Of a stretch of DNA of 6,554 nucleotides, positions 1 through 6,390 are shown one piece after another. The stretch is from JAHQVK01 sp039819565. GTDB taxonomy: Bacteria > Myxococcota > Kuafuiibacteriia > Kuafuiibacteriales > Kuafuiibacteriaceae. The stretch spans positions 1 to 6,554 of the forward strand of contig JBCBRU010000512.1 in assembly GCA_039819565.1 (NCBI GenBank), given 5' to 3'. The translations under genes and the position numbers were made by a program. Numbering within the stretch: the stretch's first letter is position 1; every line of letters starts with the position of its first letter. The notes under the pieces were generated by a model that saw nothing but the letters and a program-made list of their open reading frames with translations, had not been told where the DNA came from and searched no databases.

Positions 1-179
1 CCGATGGACCTCACGGCCTACGGGATCACTCAGCTCTATCCGCTCCGTGTCGAGGTAGGCCCGTTCCAGTATCTGAACGGACCCTCCACTGGCATCTCCT
101 ATCGCATCACCTTCTCTCGCCTCGATCTTCAGCCCAACGACTCCCTGGTGATCTTGGATGGCGACGGCAATGAGGTTCA
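1..179 (+). CDS. Detached downstream fragment of the pilY1-like gene (foldback copy)
   Basis: Read on the plus strand in the frame of position 4, this segment repeats the last 34-35 residues of the minus-strand PilY1-like protein. It then adds 24 new residues (106-177) containing YRITFSRLDL and SLVILDGDGNEV. The pattern of a beta-strand YRITFSRLDL followed by D-x-L-V-I-L-D-G-D resembles the middle of a CUB-type beta-sandwich, where aromatic/aliphatic strands precede a D-Y-V-x-I-Y-D-G motif. The frame runs past 179 only by entering the repeat, and the TAG at 184-186 is junction-made. This is not a separate gene; it is the true continuation of the PilY1-like protein displaced by the foldback. 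Reading it as coding is well supported; the CUB assignment is tentative. Confidence 0.7.
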
Positions 180-284
180 GCGATAGGAGATGCCAGTGGA
201 GGGTCCGTTCAGATACTGGAACGGGCCTACCTCGACACGGAGCGGATAGAGCTGAGTGATCCCGTAGGCCGTGAGGTCCATCGG
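1..284. repeat. Left-end perfect inverted repeat (foldback), 105-base arms
   Basis: Bases 1-105 are the exact reverse complement of 180-284; bases 106-179 are a 74-base unpaired loop. Pairing stops at 106/179 (a versus a). The outer arm begins at the first base of the window. The inner arm is the last 35 codons of the minus-strand pilY1-like gene. The outer arm plus loop, read on the plus strand, keeps the same codon frame and stays open through 179. This means the loop, in plus orientation, is the genuine downstream sequence of that gene. The arrangement (strand copied to the end of the arm, 74 bases skipped, then return on the opposite strand) is the known form of an inverted chimera with intervening deletion. 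A technical origin is inferred, not proven. Confidence 0.95.
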
Positions 285-2669
285 GGGGAGCGCGCCGAGC
301 CCCGGCCAGTTGTAACAGTAGGGCTCCGTGGCCCCCAGGCTCGCGCAGACCGCCGGGTCGGGGTCATTGCACGGCGAACAGGTGTTGGTGCTGCCGCAGA
401 GTCCCGGAAGGAGGAAGGTCGGGTTGGCCAAACAGATTTCGCGAATGCTCGGCGTCGAGCACTGCTCAGCGGTCATGCCGACATCGGCGCACGTGATTGA
501 GAGGGGACTACTCTCGGTATCTCCCGAAGGTCTGGTTCCGGAGGTCGTAAACTGGGCGAAGCCCACGCTCGGGGCGTCCAGCTCCGGTTGATGCCCCGAG
601 GGGAAGATAGCGACGGGACGGATGGCGCCGGCGGGGGTCTCGAAGGCGCCCGTCCAGGGAGCTGCCCAGGTGTCTTTGAGCTGCTGGAGTCCGGTCGATT
701 CGTCGACGACGAGAGGGAAAGGTGGCGAGTCAGCGGCCGTGAACTTCCCGTTGCTCGTGTCGAGGTCGGACACATCCCACTTGATGTAGCCCTTCCCTCC
801 ACGGCCGAAGCCCGCGATGAGGTCGGCGCGCTCGGTCCCATCGATGTAGCCATTTCCGTTGTCATCCTCGTGATACACGGTCACGCCGCCGTCGAAGAAG
901 AAACGCCGAGTGGCTTCGAGCGTGGGTTGTTCGAGGATGTTGGCGAGCTGGTTGTTCGCAGCCGGGTTGGGCTTGAAGAAGAAGGGGGGCACCACCGCCT
1001 GGGTCTCGTTCCCCGTCACCGCATTGAAGATGTGGAGCATGCCGACGTTCGACACGGTGACGAGGTAGCACTCGTCTCCGGTGGCCTCGCAGGTGTCGGT
1101 GAACTTAATCAGGACCTGACCACCATTGACCGTGTCCGCAAGCGGCCATGCGTCGAACGCGACCGGGGCCACCGTCGAGAGGGTGCAGCCGGCCGTGTTG
1201 TGGGTGTAGCCGTAGAGCTTGTTCACCAGCGAGTAGTTCTCGCAGAGGTTGAGGGTATGGGTCTCCGAGGCGCCGATGCCTGAATAGTCGACGGGCACGT
1301 AGGCTTGGGTGCCGTGTCGCCAGGTCACGATGTCTCGACCCGCGAGGGGGGAGGCCGGCACGGTGGTGGGGGGACGCGCGGCGTCAGCCCCCATCTGGCG
1401 AAGAAGCATCTCCCCAGCCCCGCCCTCCCGGGTGACCCGCGAGCGTGAGCCCGTCCACAGATCCGCCGCCGATGGGTTGGGGACGAGGTCGCCGTTTGCG
1501 TCCTCAGTGAGAAGGCACTGATCTCCGGTGTTCTCGGGGAGCAGACAGTACTTCTTGATGTTGCCGTACCAGTGACCGCTCTGGTCGGAGCCTTGATAGG
1601 TGTTCTGGTAGACGTAGTTTCCGGAGAAGATGCCGTCGCTCTGAACGGTGACTCCCCCGAAGGATGCGCTGGAGTTGGAGTTGATCTGAAGGATGGCCTG
1701 GTCGAGGGCGAAGGCGAGCTGGTCGTAGTTACCGGCGTCATAGTATTGGCCACCGCCAAAGCGAGCCATGTCCTCGAGGAGGGTTTGGGCCTCGGCCGGC
1801 GCGTTGAAGCCGATGGTGTAGGTACGAATGGGTTGGACGCCGGCCACGCCCGGGAGGAGATCGTGCCGATCGACGGCGGTCGGGCCGTCGCCCCAGAGAT
1901 ACTCCGTCGCGCTATCACCCCACGGCTCGTCGAAGTACGGAGGACAGACGGGAGCCACCGTGCCTTGAGGGATGCGCTGGTCGTAGGAGACGTAGCAGGT
2001 GTTCGCGTCGTTGGCGTCGACCTCGGGGGGATCAGCCTGGCCGGGAGCGCCCTTTGCCCAGTCGAATTCACTTTCTTCGCCGCTGTTGCCGACCCCGTCG
2101 GTCATCACGATGATCGCGTTCTCCCGGCACTGCTCTGTGTTGTTGTCGTTGAAGTGGTCGCGGAAACGCTCTGCGGTGCGGAGCAGGCCGGGAACCATCG
2201 GCGTGCCCGCGAAGGGGTTGGTGGTGCCCGGCAGCGCGGTGACGACGTTCTCGAGCGTGGTCAGATTGGATGCGTAGGCGGGGGCGGCGCCGGGCGGAAA
2301 CGCGACGAGCTCCGGAGTGAGCACCGGCTGGAAGGCGAGCGAGGAGCCCTCGTACCCGTCGATACCGAAGACGATCTGCGGCGCCCAACGGTCGAGAATG
2401 CCGTCGTCAGTTGCGGTGCAGCCGGTGAGCACCGCGACCAGCTGCTCCATACGGGTCAGCGGGTCGCCCGCGCTCTTCCCGATGGTGCCCGCATAGAAGT
2501 CACACGGACTCGCGGTCGCATTGAACGGGTCCACCATGGACCCCGAGAGGTCGATGAGGAGCTTGATCTGCGGGGAGCGGTCCACGCCGCGGAGGACGTC
2601 GAGCTGGTCCGGGAGCGGCTGGGCGGTCACCCCGCCTAGGGCGACGAGAGAAAGAACCGTATGGAGCAT
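177..2669 (-). CDS. PilY1-like type IV pilus tip/assembly protein, VWA + beta-propeller (3' end disrupted)
   Basis: Secreted or outer-surface protein of the PilY1 family, which caps type IV pili, promotes pilus extension and mediates surface adhesion. The ATG at 2669 is the only start in this frame after a TGA at 2706-2708. It is followed by a short signal peptide-like segment (MLHTVLSLVALGGVTA, cleavage probably near residue 16). A von Willebrand A domain spans about residues 35-330, with MIDAS residues D40-S42-S44, T156 and D191 (IIVMTDG). PilY1-typical sequence follows: HWYGNIKKY near 366-374, then VSNVGMLHIFNAVTGNE (539-555) of the propeller, an EF-hand-like loop at 602-613, and GFGRGGKGYIKWDV (620-633). 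Residues 727-785 hold eight cysteines. The TGA at 177-179 lies in the foldback loop and is an artefact of the junction; the real protein is at least 24 residues longer (see 1-179) and may continue further. It lies 112 bases downstream of a pilin-like gene on the same strand, consistent with a pilus operon. Confidence 0.88.
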   Translation of the reverse strand: MLHTVLSLVALGGVTAQPLPDQLDVLRGVDRSPQIKLLIDLSGSMVDPFNATASPCDFYAGTIGKSAGDPLTRMEQLVAVLTGCTATDDGILDRWAPQIVFGIDGYEGSSLAFQPVLTPELVAFPPGAAPAYASNLTTLENVVTALPGTTNPFAGTPMVPGLLRTAERFRDHFNDNNTEQCRENAIIVMTDGVGNSGEESEFDWAKGAPGQADPPEVDANDANTCYVSYDQRIPQGTVAPVCPPYFDEPWGDSATEYLWGDGPTAVDRHDLLPGVAGVQPIRTYTIGFNAPAEAQTLLEDMARFGGGQYYDAGNYDQLAFALDQAILQINSNSSASFGGVTVQSDGIFSGNYVYQNTYQGSDQSGHWYGNIKKYCLLPENTGDQCLLTEDANGDLVPNPSAADLWTGSRSRVTREGGAGEMLLRQMGADAARPPTTVPASPLAGRDIVTWRHGTQAYVPVDYSGIGASETHTLNLCENYSLVNKLYGYTHNTAGCTLSTVAPVAFDAWPLADTVNGGQVLIKFTDTCEATGDECYLVTVSNVGMLHIFNAVTGNETQAVVPPFFFKPNPAANNQLANILEQPTLEATRRFFFDGGVTVYHEDDNGNGYIDGTERADLIAGFGRGGKGYIKWDVSDLDTSNGKFTAADSPPFPLVVDESTGLQQLKDTWAAPWTGAFETPAGAIRPVAIFPSGHQPELDAPSVGFAQFTTSGTRPSGDTESSPLSITCADVGMTAEQCSTPSIREICLANPTFLLPGLCGSTNTCSPCNDPDPAVCASLGATEPYCYNWPGLGALPPMDLTAYGITQLYPLRVEVGPFQYLNGPSTGISYR
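831..866 (-). other. EF-hand-like calcium-binding loop in the PilY1-like protein
   Basis: Residues 602-613 read DDNGNGYIDGTE. This fits the 12-residue EF-hand loop rule at positions 1 (D), 3 (N), 5 (N), 6 (G), 8 (I), 9 (D) and 12 (E). PilY1 proteins are known to carry an EF-hand-like calcium site in the C-terminal propeller that controls pilus extension versus retraction. This loop sits between the GMLHIFNAVTG and GGKGYIKWDV propeller motifs, so an equivalent role is a reasonable inference. Confidence 0.75.
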
Positions 2670-2781
2670 GAGCGTCTCGCAACGTCCAAGGACGTCGTGA
2701 CACGGTCATGCGAAAGGAATGCCATGCATCCCGCTTGGTCGCGGAGGCTCAGGACCGCAACCCAGCGTGGGTTCCGCTGCA
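2670..2781 (-). other. 112-base gap between pilin-like and pilY1-like genes
   Basis: I see no convincing small gene, terminator hairpin with a T-run, or strong promoter here. The frame of the pilY1-like gene is closed upstream by TGA at 2706-2708, and there is no alternative GTG/TTG start between it and the ATG. The Shine-Dalgarno before the ATG is weak (a GAG about ten bases upstream). The gap is compatible with co-transcription of the two genes. Confidence 0.4.
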
Positions 2782-3279
2782 TCAATCCGCGACAGGTACG
2801 AGCTTCATTCGACCTCCGAAGGAGACCTCGATGCGGTTCTTCAGTTTGAGACCGGAGTGGACGAGGGTCAAAGTGACGTCCTGATTGGTGCTGAGGGTCC
2901 CGTTTCGCCGAAATCGAATTTCGGTTTGGCTCATCTCCAGGGCGTAGTTCTCGGGAACGGTATGGGTCGCCACCACCACCTCGCCCTGGCCATCGGCGGT
3001 GTCGTTGCTGTCCACGAAGATCTCGTAGCTTCCCGTGTCGACCATTCTCATCCCGGACTGGAGGACGCGGTCATCCTCGCCCCAGCCCGCGAAGCCTTCC
3101 CGGCCGCTTCGGGCCAGAGTCCGGGCCTCCGCGACATGGCCCAGGAGTTCGCGGGTGGCCGTGCGAAGCTTCCCTCGCGCAGCCATGCCGCCGAAGTAAG
3201 GGAGCGCGGTGGCGGCAGCCACAGCAACGATGGCAACGGTCACCGTCAGCTCGACGACGGAGAATCCTCGGCGGCGCAT
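2782..3279 (-). CDS. Type IV minor pilin / pseudopilin, GspH/FimT-like
   Basis: Prepilin of about 165 residues. The N-terminus is MRRRGFSVVELTVTVAIVAV: a short basic leader ending in G, the prepilin peptidase cleavage point before F(+1), the invariant E at +5, and a hydrophobic helix of about 20 residues for membrane insertion and packing in the pilus core. The C-terminal half has the beta-rich pattern of the GspH/FimT group (SYEIFVDSNDTADGQGEVV, then IRFRRNGTLS and NRIEVSFGGRMKLV near the end). The ATG at 3279 was chosen because it gives a normal short leader. The frame stays open to a TTG at 3363, but that would give a 28-residue pre-leader with no visible Shine-Dalgarno sequence. No strong Shine-Dalgarno precedes 3279 either. 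The gene precedes the PilY1-like gene on the same strand, so a minor pilin that primes the pilus or anchors its tip is likely. A type II secretion pseudopilin is the alternative. Confidence 0.85.
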   Translation of the reverse strand: MRRRGFSVVELTVTVAIVAVAAATALPYFGGMAARGKLRTATRELLGHVAEARTLARSGREGFAGWGEDDRVLQSGMRMVDTGSYEIFVDSNDTADGQGEVVVATHTVPENYALEMSQTEIRFRRNGTLSTNQDVTLTLVHSGLKLKNRIEVSFGGRMKLVPVAD

Positions 3280-3471
3280 GCGAGACGGTGAGTCGGCGGG
3301 TTCGGCGGAGGGCTGAGCGCCTACGCATTTTTCGTCGGCCCGCGGGCGTTGCGCGGATCGCAACGATACGGAGGCTCAGCGGTCCAGGAGTTCGCGTCTC
3401 GATTTGATGGTTGAAAGTCGCTTTGGGCGTTTTGTAGGGGCGTGTTCCGCCAAGTCGGCTAGGTTCGGAAC
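3280..3471. promoter_or_regulatory. Divergent intergenic region between the pilus operon and the ABC1 kinase gene
   Basis: This 192-base stretch lies between the starts of two divergent genes and so must hold promoters for both unless transcription enters from elsewhere. It contains the most AT-rich patch nearby (about 3400-3436). A TTGAAA at 3411-3416 could be a plus-strand -35 box, but the -10 at a 16-base spacing (TGTAGG) is poor. No sigma-54 GG/GC element was recognised ahead of the pilin. The assignment rests mainly on gene layout. Confidence 0.35.
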
Positions 3472-4821
3472 ATGTCCGGAGGCGAGTTTCGACGCGGCGT
3501 GGTGTCCCGGTCGCGAAAGCTGCTGGGGATGGCCACGCGAGTGGCGGGGCACGAGGTGGCGCAACGCGTCAGTGAACGCGTCGCGCGCTCGGCGGAGAGG
3601 CTCGGCGCAGACACGGTGCTGCGGAGGGTCAAGCAGGCTCAGATCATCGCGGATCATCTCTCGGAGCTGAAGGGGGCGGCCATGAAGGCCGGTCAGTTCT
3701 TGAGCATCGATGCCTCGGACCTCTTGCCGCCCGAGGCGGCGGAGGTGCTGCGCTCCCTCCAGTCGGATGCCGAGCCCGTGCCTTTCGAGACGGTGCGGCA
3801 GGTGCTGGCCGAGGACCTCGGCGCGGCGAGCTTGGAGAGGCTCGAAGGACTGGCGGAGACCCCGGCGGCGGCAGCCTCCATCGGTCAGGTGCACACCGCG
3901 TCGGTCGCCGGGCGAAAGGTCGCCGTCAAAGTTCAGTACCCCGGGGTCGCGGAATCGATCCCGTCCGACCTCGCGGTGCTCCGGAAGGTGGCGGCCAGCT
4001 TTCTGGTGGCGTCGGGACGTCGGATCCCTCTCGACGCCATCTTCGAGGAGCTCGAGACCATCCTCACCCTCGAGGCCGACTATCGGCACGAGGCGGAGTC
4101 GATGGCCGCCTATCGAAAGCTGCTCGTCTCGGACGGGCGCTACCGCGTTCCGGAGCCACACCTCGACCTCTCTTCGGAGCGGGTGCTGGTCATGAGCTGG
4201 CTGGACGGCGTGCCGCTCGGGCGCTGGATCGCAGGAAGTCCTCCGCTCGCCGATCGACAGCGGGTAGCTGAGGCCTTGCTGGATCTCTACTGCTCCGAGT
4301 TCTTCGACTGGGGTCTGGTTCAGACGGACCCGAACCCCGGTAACTTCCTGATTACCCCGAAGGGCGAGGTGGGCATTCTCGACTTCGGCGCCACCATGGC
4401 CTTTGAGCCCTCCTTCCGCGCCGAGTACGTGGAGCTTCTGCGCTGCGTCGGGGACGACGACGACGACGCCCTCCTCCAGGCCAGCATCGAGTTCGGCATC
4501 CTCGACGCGCGAGAGTCAGAGGAAGCTCGGACACGCTTCATCGAGATGATGAGAGCCGCGGCCCAGCCGTTCTCACCCGAGGTTCAACCCTTTCGCTTCC
4601 GAGACCCCGACTACCAGCGCAAGGCGCGAGAGGTCGTGTTCGCCTTCATGCAGGCCATCCGCTTCACCCCTCCCCCGCGGCGGCTCATCTTCCTCCACCG
4701 GAAACTCGGAGGTCTCTTCAATATCCTCAAGAGTCTCGACGTCACCCTCGACCTCGAGCAGTACTGGGGTCGAATGGTGGGCTCCCCCCCACCGGAGGGC
4801 TGGGGTCGAGCTGCCGGGTGA
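3472..4821 (+). CDS. ABC1/UbiB-family atypical kinase, COQ8/ADCK3-like
   Basis: A 449-residue member of the ABC1 (UbiB/COQ8/ADCK) protein-kinase-like family, whose members are atypical ATPases supporting ubiquinone biosynthesis or lipid metabolism. All family landmarks are present: the KxGQ motif (K72-A-G-Q75, context GAAMKAGQFLSID), the Ala-rich nucleotide loop AAAASIGQVH (132-141), the VAVKVQYPGV lysine (K153), ExD (E201-A-D203), the catalytic QTDPNPGN (284-291, with D286 and N291), and the metal-binding DFG (304-306). QTDPN, rather than the HADPHPGN of bacterial UbiB, and a C-terminal LHRKLGG place it nearer to the COQ8/ADCK3 branch. The ATG at 3472 is the first start after an in-frame TAG at 3460-3462; the Shine-Dalgarno is weak. 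There is no C-terminal membrane helix pair as in classical UbiB. Its 3' end overlaps alr. The substrate is unknown, and if this lineage uses menaquinone the role need not be in ubiquinone synthesis. Confidence 0.92.
   Translation: MSGGEFRRGVVSRSRKLLGMATRVAGHEVAQRVSERVARSAERLGADTVLRRVKQAQIIADHLSELKGAAMKAGQFLSIDASDLLPPEAAEVLRSLQSDAEPVPFETVRQVLAEDLGAASLERLEGLAETPAAAASIGQVHTASVAGRKVAVKVQYPGVAESIPSDLAVLRKVAASFLVASGRRIPLDAIFEELETILTLEADYRHEAESMAAYRKLLVSDGRYRVPEPHLDLSSERVLVMSWLDGVPLGRWIAGSPPLADRQRVAEALLDLYCSEFFDWGLVQTDPNPGNFLITPKGEVGILDFGATMAFEPSFRAEYVELLRCVGDDDDDALLQASIEFGILDARESEEARTRFIEMMRAAAQPFSPEVQPFRFRDPDYQRKAREVVFAFMQAIRFTPPPRRLIFLHRKLGGLFNILKSLDVTLDLEQYWGRMVGSPPPEGWGRAAG
4453..4467 (+). repeat. 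(GAC)5 trinucleotide run in the kinase gene
   Basis: Five consecutive GAC codons encode D328-D332 in a surface-like segment between the DFG region and the C-terminal helices. Gains or losses would be in frame, so this is not a phase-variation switch. Confidence 0.9.
4742..4821. other. 80-base tail-to-tail overlap of the kinase and alr genes
   Basis: The kinase stop is at 4819-4821 and the alr stop (TGA on the minus strand) is at 4742-4744, so both C-terminal tails are encoded on opposite strands of the same bases. Within it, GGTGGG (4776-4781) and CCCACC (4788-4793) form a 6-base stem with a 6-base loop but no T-run on either side, so it is a weak terminator candidate. A 10-base direct repeat CTGGGGTCGA occurs at 4764-4773 and 4800-4809. 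Confidence 0.8.
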
Positions 4822-5947
4822 GGTCTCTCCCTTCGTCATCGACGTACACGCGAGGCACCCGCGCGCTGATGGCGGTGAGAACCTCGTACGGGATGGTCCC
4901 GGCCCAGGCCGCCACTTCGGTGACATGGATGGAAGGGTTCGAGCCTCCGATGAGCACGACCTCGTCCCCGTTGTAGGCGGTGCCCTCGGGGCCGAGATCG
5001 ACCATCGTCGCGTCCATCGTGACCCGACCCACAACGGGATAGCGGCGGCCGCGGATGAGCACCTGCGCGCGGTTCGAGAGAGCGCGCATGTATCCATCCC
5101 CGTACCCCACGGGCAGAGTGACGACCCGTGTGTCCTGCTCGGGGGCCCAGGTTCGGTCATAGCTGACCGTGGTCCCAGCCCGCACGACCTTGAAGTAGAC
5201 CACTCTCGTCGATAGCGACAAGGCCGGCCTCAGCGAAAGCTCAGTTGCGCCCGGCGCAACCCCGTACAGAGCCAGGCCGGGCCGAACCAAGTCCAGGTGG
5301 CTCTCGGGATAGAACAGCAGTCCACCCGAGTTGGCGAGATGACGCAGGCCGACTTGCGGACCCGGGACGACGCTCTCGCGGAACCGTCGGACCTGCTCCT
5401 TCGTAAACTCGGAGCCCGGCCGCTCCGCCTCGGCGAAGTGCGAGAAGGTTCCCACCACGTCTACGTGAGCGGCTCGCTCTGCGGCGCGGAGGAGCTTGTC
5501 CGCGCCTGTCCACTGCACGCCAATACGTTCCATGCCCGTGTCGACCTTGAGATGAACCCGAGCGCGGGTCCCGAGGCGGGCCGCCGCCTGTTCGATCTGT
5601 TCGATCTTGTAGGGGGATGCGGCGGTGAGCTCGAGGTCGTATTCGAGAAAATGGCGGACCTGATTTCCAATGAGCCCTCCCAGCACGAGGATGGGGGCCC
5701 GAATGCCGGCGTCCCGGAGCTGGATGCCCTCTTCGAGGAAGGCCACGCCGAGATGGTGCACCCCCGCCTGCAGGAAGACCTTCGCGGTGGGGATCAGGCC
5801 ATGACCATAGGCATTCGCCTTGACGACCGCCATCAACCGCGTCCCGGACGCGACGTGCTCGCGAACCGCTCGGACGTTGTGGGTCAGAGCGTCGACGTTG
5901 ACGAACGCCGTGGTGGGTCGGCGGACGAAGTCCTCGTCGGGGGCCAT
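4742..5947 (-). CDS. Alanine racemase (PLP-dependent)
   Basis: Cytoplasmic fold-type III PLP enzyme interconverting L- and D-alanine for peptidoglycan. It has 401 residues, slightly longer than usual because of a C-terminal tail. The PLP lysine is K43 in AVVKANAYGHG. The second catalytic base is Y263 in TTVSYDRTW. Other active-site matches are K134 and R141 in LKVDTGMERIG (the position of the carbamylated lysine and its arginine neighbour), H170, N206-S207, R222 in LVRPGLALYG, M311-D312 and Y354. The conserved fold ends near ISARVPRVYVDDEG (about 360-373). The remaining 28 residues, rich in Pro/Gly/Ser, have no family counterpart I recognise and lie opposite the kinase 3' end. The start ATG overlaps the nadA stop by one base (TGATG), with GGAG just upstream, so translational coupling to nadA is likely. 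Confidence 0.96.
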   Translation of the reverse strand: MAPDEDFVRRPTTAFVNVDALTHNVRAVREHVASGTRLMAVVKANAYGHGLIPTAKVFLQAGVHHLGVAFLEEGIQLRDAGIRAPILVLGGLIGNQVRHFLEYDLELTAASPYKIEQIEQAAARLGTRARVHLKVDTGMERIGVQWTGADKLLRAAERAAHVDVVGTFSHFAEAERPGSEFTKEQVRRFRESVVPGPQVGLRHLANSGGLLFYPESHLDLVRPGLALYGVAPGATELSLRPALSLSTRVVYFKVVRAGTTVSYDRTWAPEQDTRVVTLPVGYGDGYMRALSNRAQVLIRGRRYPVVGRVTMDATMVDLGPEGTAYNGDEVVLIGGSNPSIHVTEVAAWAGTIPYEVLTAISARVPRVYVDDEGRDLTRQLDPSPPVGGSPPFDPSTARGRG

Positions 5948-6390
5948 CAGCTCCAGTCGAGCATCCGCTGAATGGGGAGGCGAGCGCGCTCAGCGATCTC
6001 GGGGTCGACCGTGATTTCGGGGGAGCCGAACTGCATGGCCAGCCCGAGCTTCTCGAGGGTGTTCAGCTTCATGTGGGGGCACTCGTTGCAGGCGCAGGCA
6101 GAGTCGGGCGGAGCTGGGATGAAGGTCTTGCCACTCCCCTCGGTGCTCCGCTCCATCTGGTGAAGAATCCCGGGCTCGGTAGCCACGATGATCTCAGCCC
6201 CGTCGGGAGCCTCCAGGACGTAGTCCAAAAGGGCGCGGGTGGAACCCACGTGGTCGGCCAAGGCCAGAACGCTGGCTTCGCACTCGGGGTGAGCGATGAC
6301 CACGGCCTGCGGATGGCGCTCCTTCAGCTGGACGAGCTTACGCTCGCTAAAGAGCTCGTGGACCTGACAGACGCCGGGCCAGAGCACCAT
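5947..6390 (-). CDS. Quinolinate synthase NadA, C-terminal part (5' end lost at foldback)
   Basis: NadA condenses iminoaspartate with dihydroxyacetone phosphate to make quinolinate, the first pyridine of de novo NAD synthesis, using an oxygen-sensitive [4Fe-4S] cluster. The visible 147 residues are the C-terminal part of a protein that is normally about 300-370 residues. They include the cluster cysteine in WPGVCQVHE, AHPECEASVLALADHVGST, EIIVATEPGILHQM, and the C-terminal CACNECPHMKLNTLEKL, which carries CxxC and the last cluster ligand. The ATG at 6388-6390 is an internal methionine, not a start: the preceding conserved residues are found on the plus strand at 6392-6448. It sits directly upstream of alr with a one-base stop/start overlap, suggesting one transcript. 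Confidence 0.95.
   Translation of the reverse strand: MVLWPGVCQVHELFSERKLVQLKERHPQAVVIAHPECEASVLALADHVGSTRALLDYVLEAPDGAEIIVATEPGILHQMERSTEGSGKTFIPAPPDSACACNECPHMKLNTLEKLGLAMQFGSPEITVDPEIAERARLPIQRMLDWS

Noticed and set aside
1..284. Hairpin telomere or terminal inverted repeat of a linear replicon or transposon
   Set aside because: The arms lie inside a protein-coding frame, the loop is the in-frame continuation of that gene in the opposite orientation, and no transposase or telomere resolvase is present. The opposite end shows the same geometry with an unrelated arm sequence, so the two ends are not terminal repeats of each other.
588..1283. Plus-strand open frame (231 codons) opposite the PilY1 propeller
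   Set aside because: Antisense shadow of a recognisable coding region, with no domain or signal features of its own.
1572..2639. Long plus-strand open frame (355 codons) opposite the pilY1-like gene
   Set aside because: It is antisense to a VWA domain with a clear MIDAS motif; its translation is low-complexity, Val/Gly/Arg/Glu-rich sequence typical of shadow frames in high-GC DNA.
3280..3363. Extension of the pilin-like gene to the TTG at 3363
   Set aside because: It would add 28 residues ahead of an already complete prepilin leader (MRRRG), using a weaker start codon with no visible ribosome binding site.
3376..4161. Minus-strand open frame (261 codons) opposite the kinase gene
   Set aside because: Antisense to the KxGQ, AAAS and ExD motifs of the kinase; the translation is Arg/Leu/His-rich with no recognisable motif.
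4776..4793. Intrinsic bidirectional terminator between the kinase and alr
   Set aside because: The stem is only 6 base pairs, lies inside both coding regions and has no T-run on either side.
5297..5971. Plus-strand open frame (224 codons) opposite alr
   Set aside because: Antisense to alanine racemase active-site motifs; no independent support.
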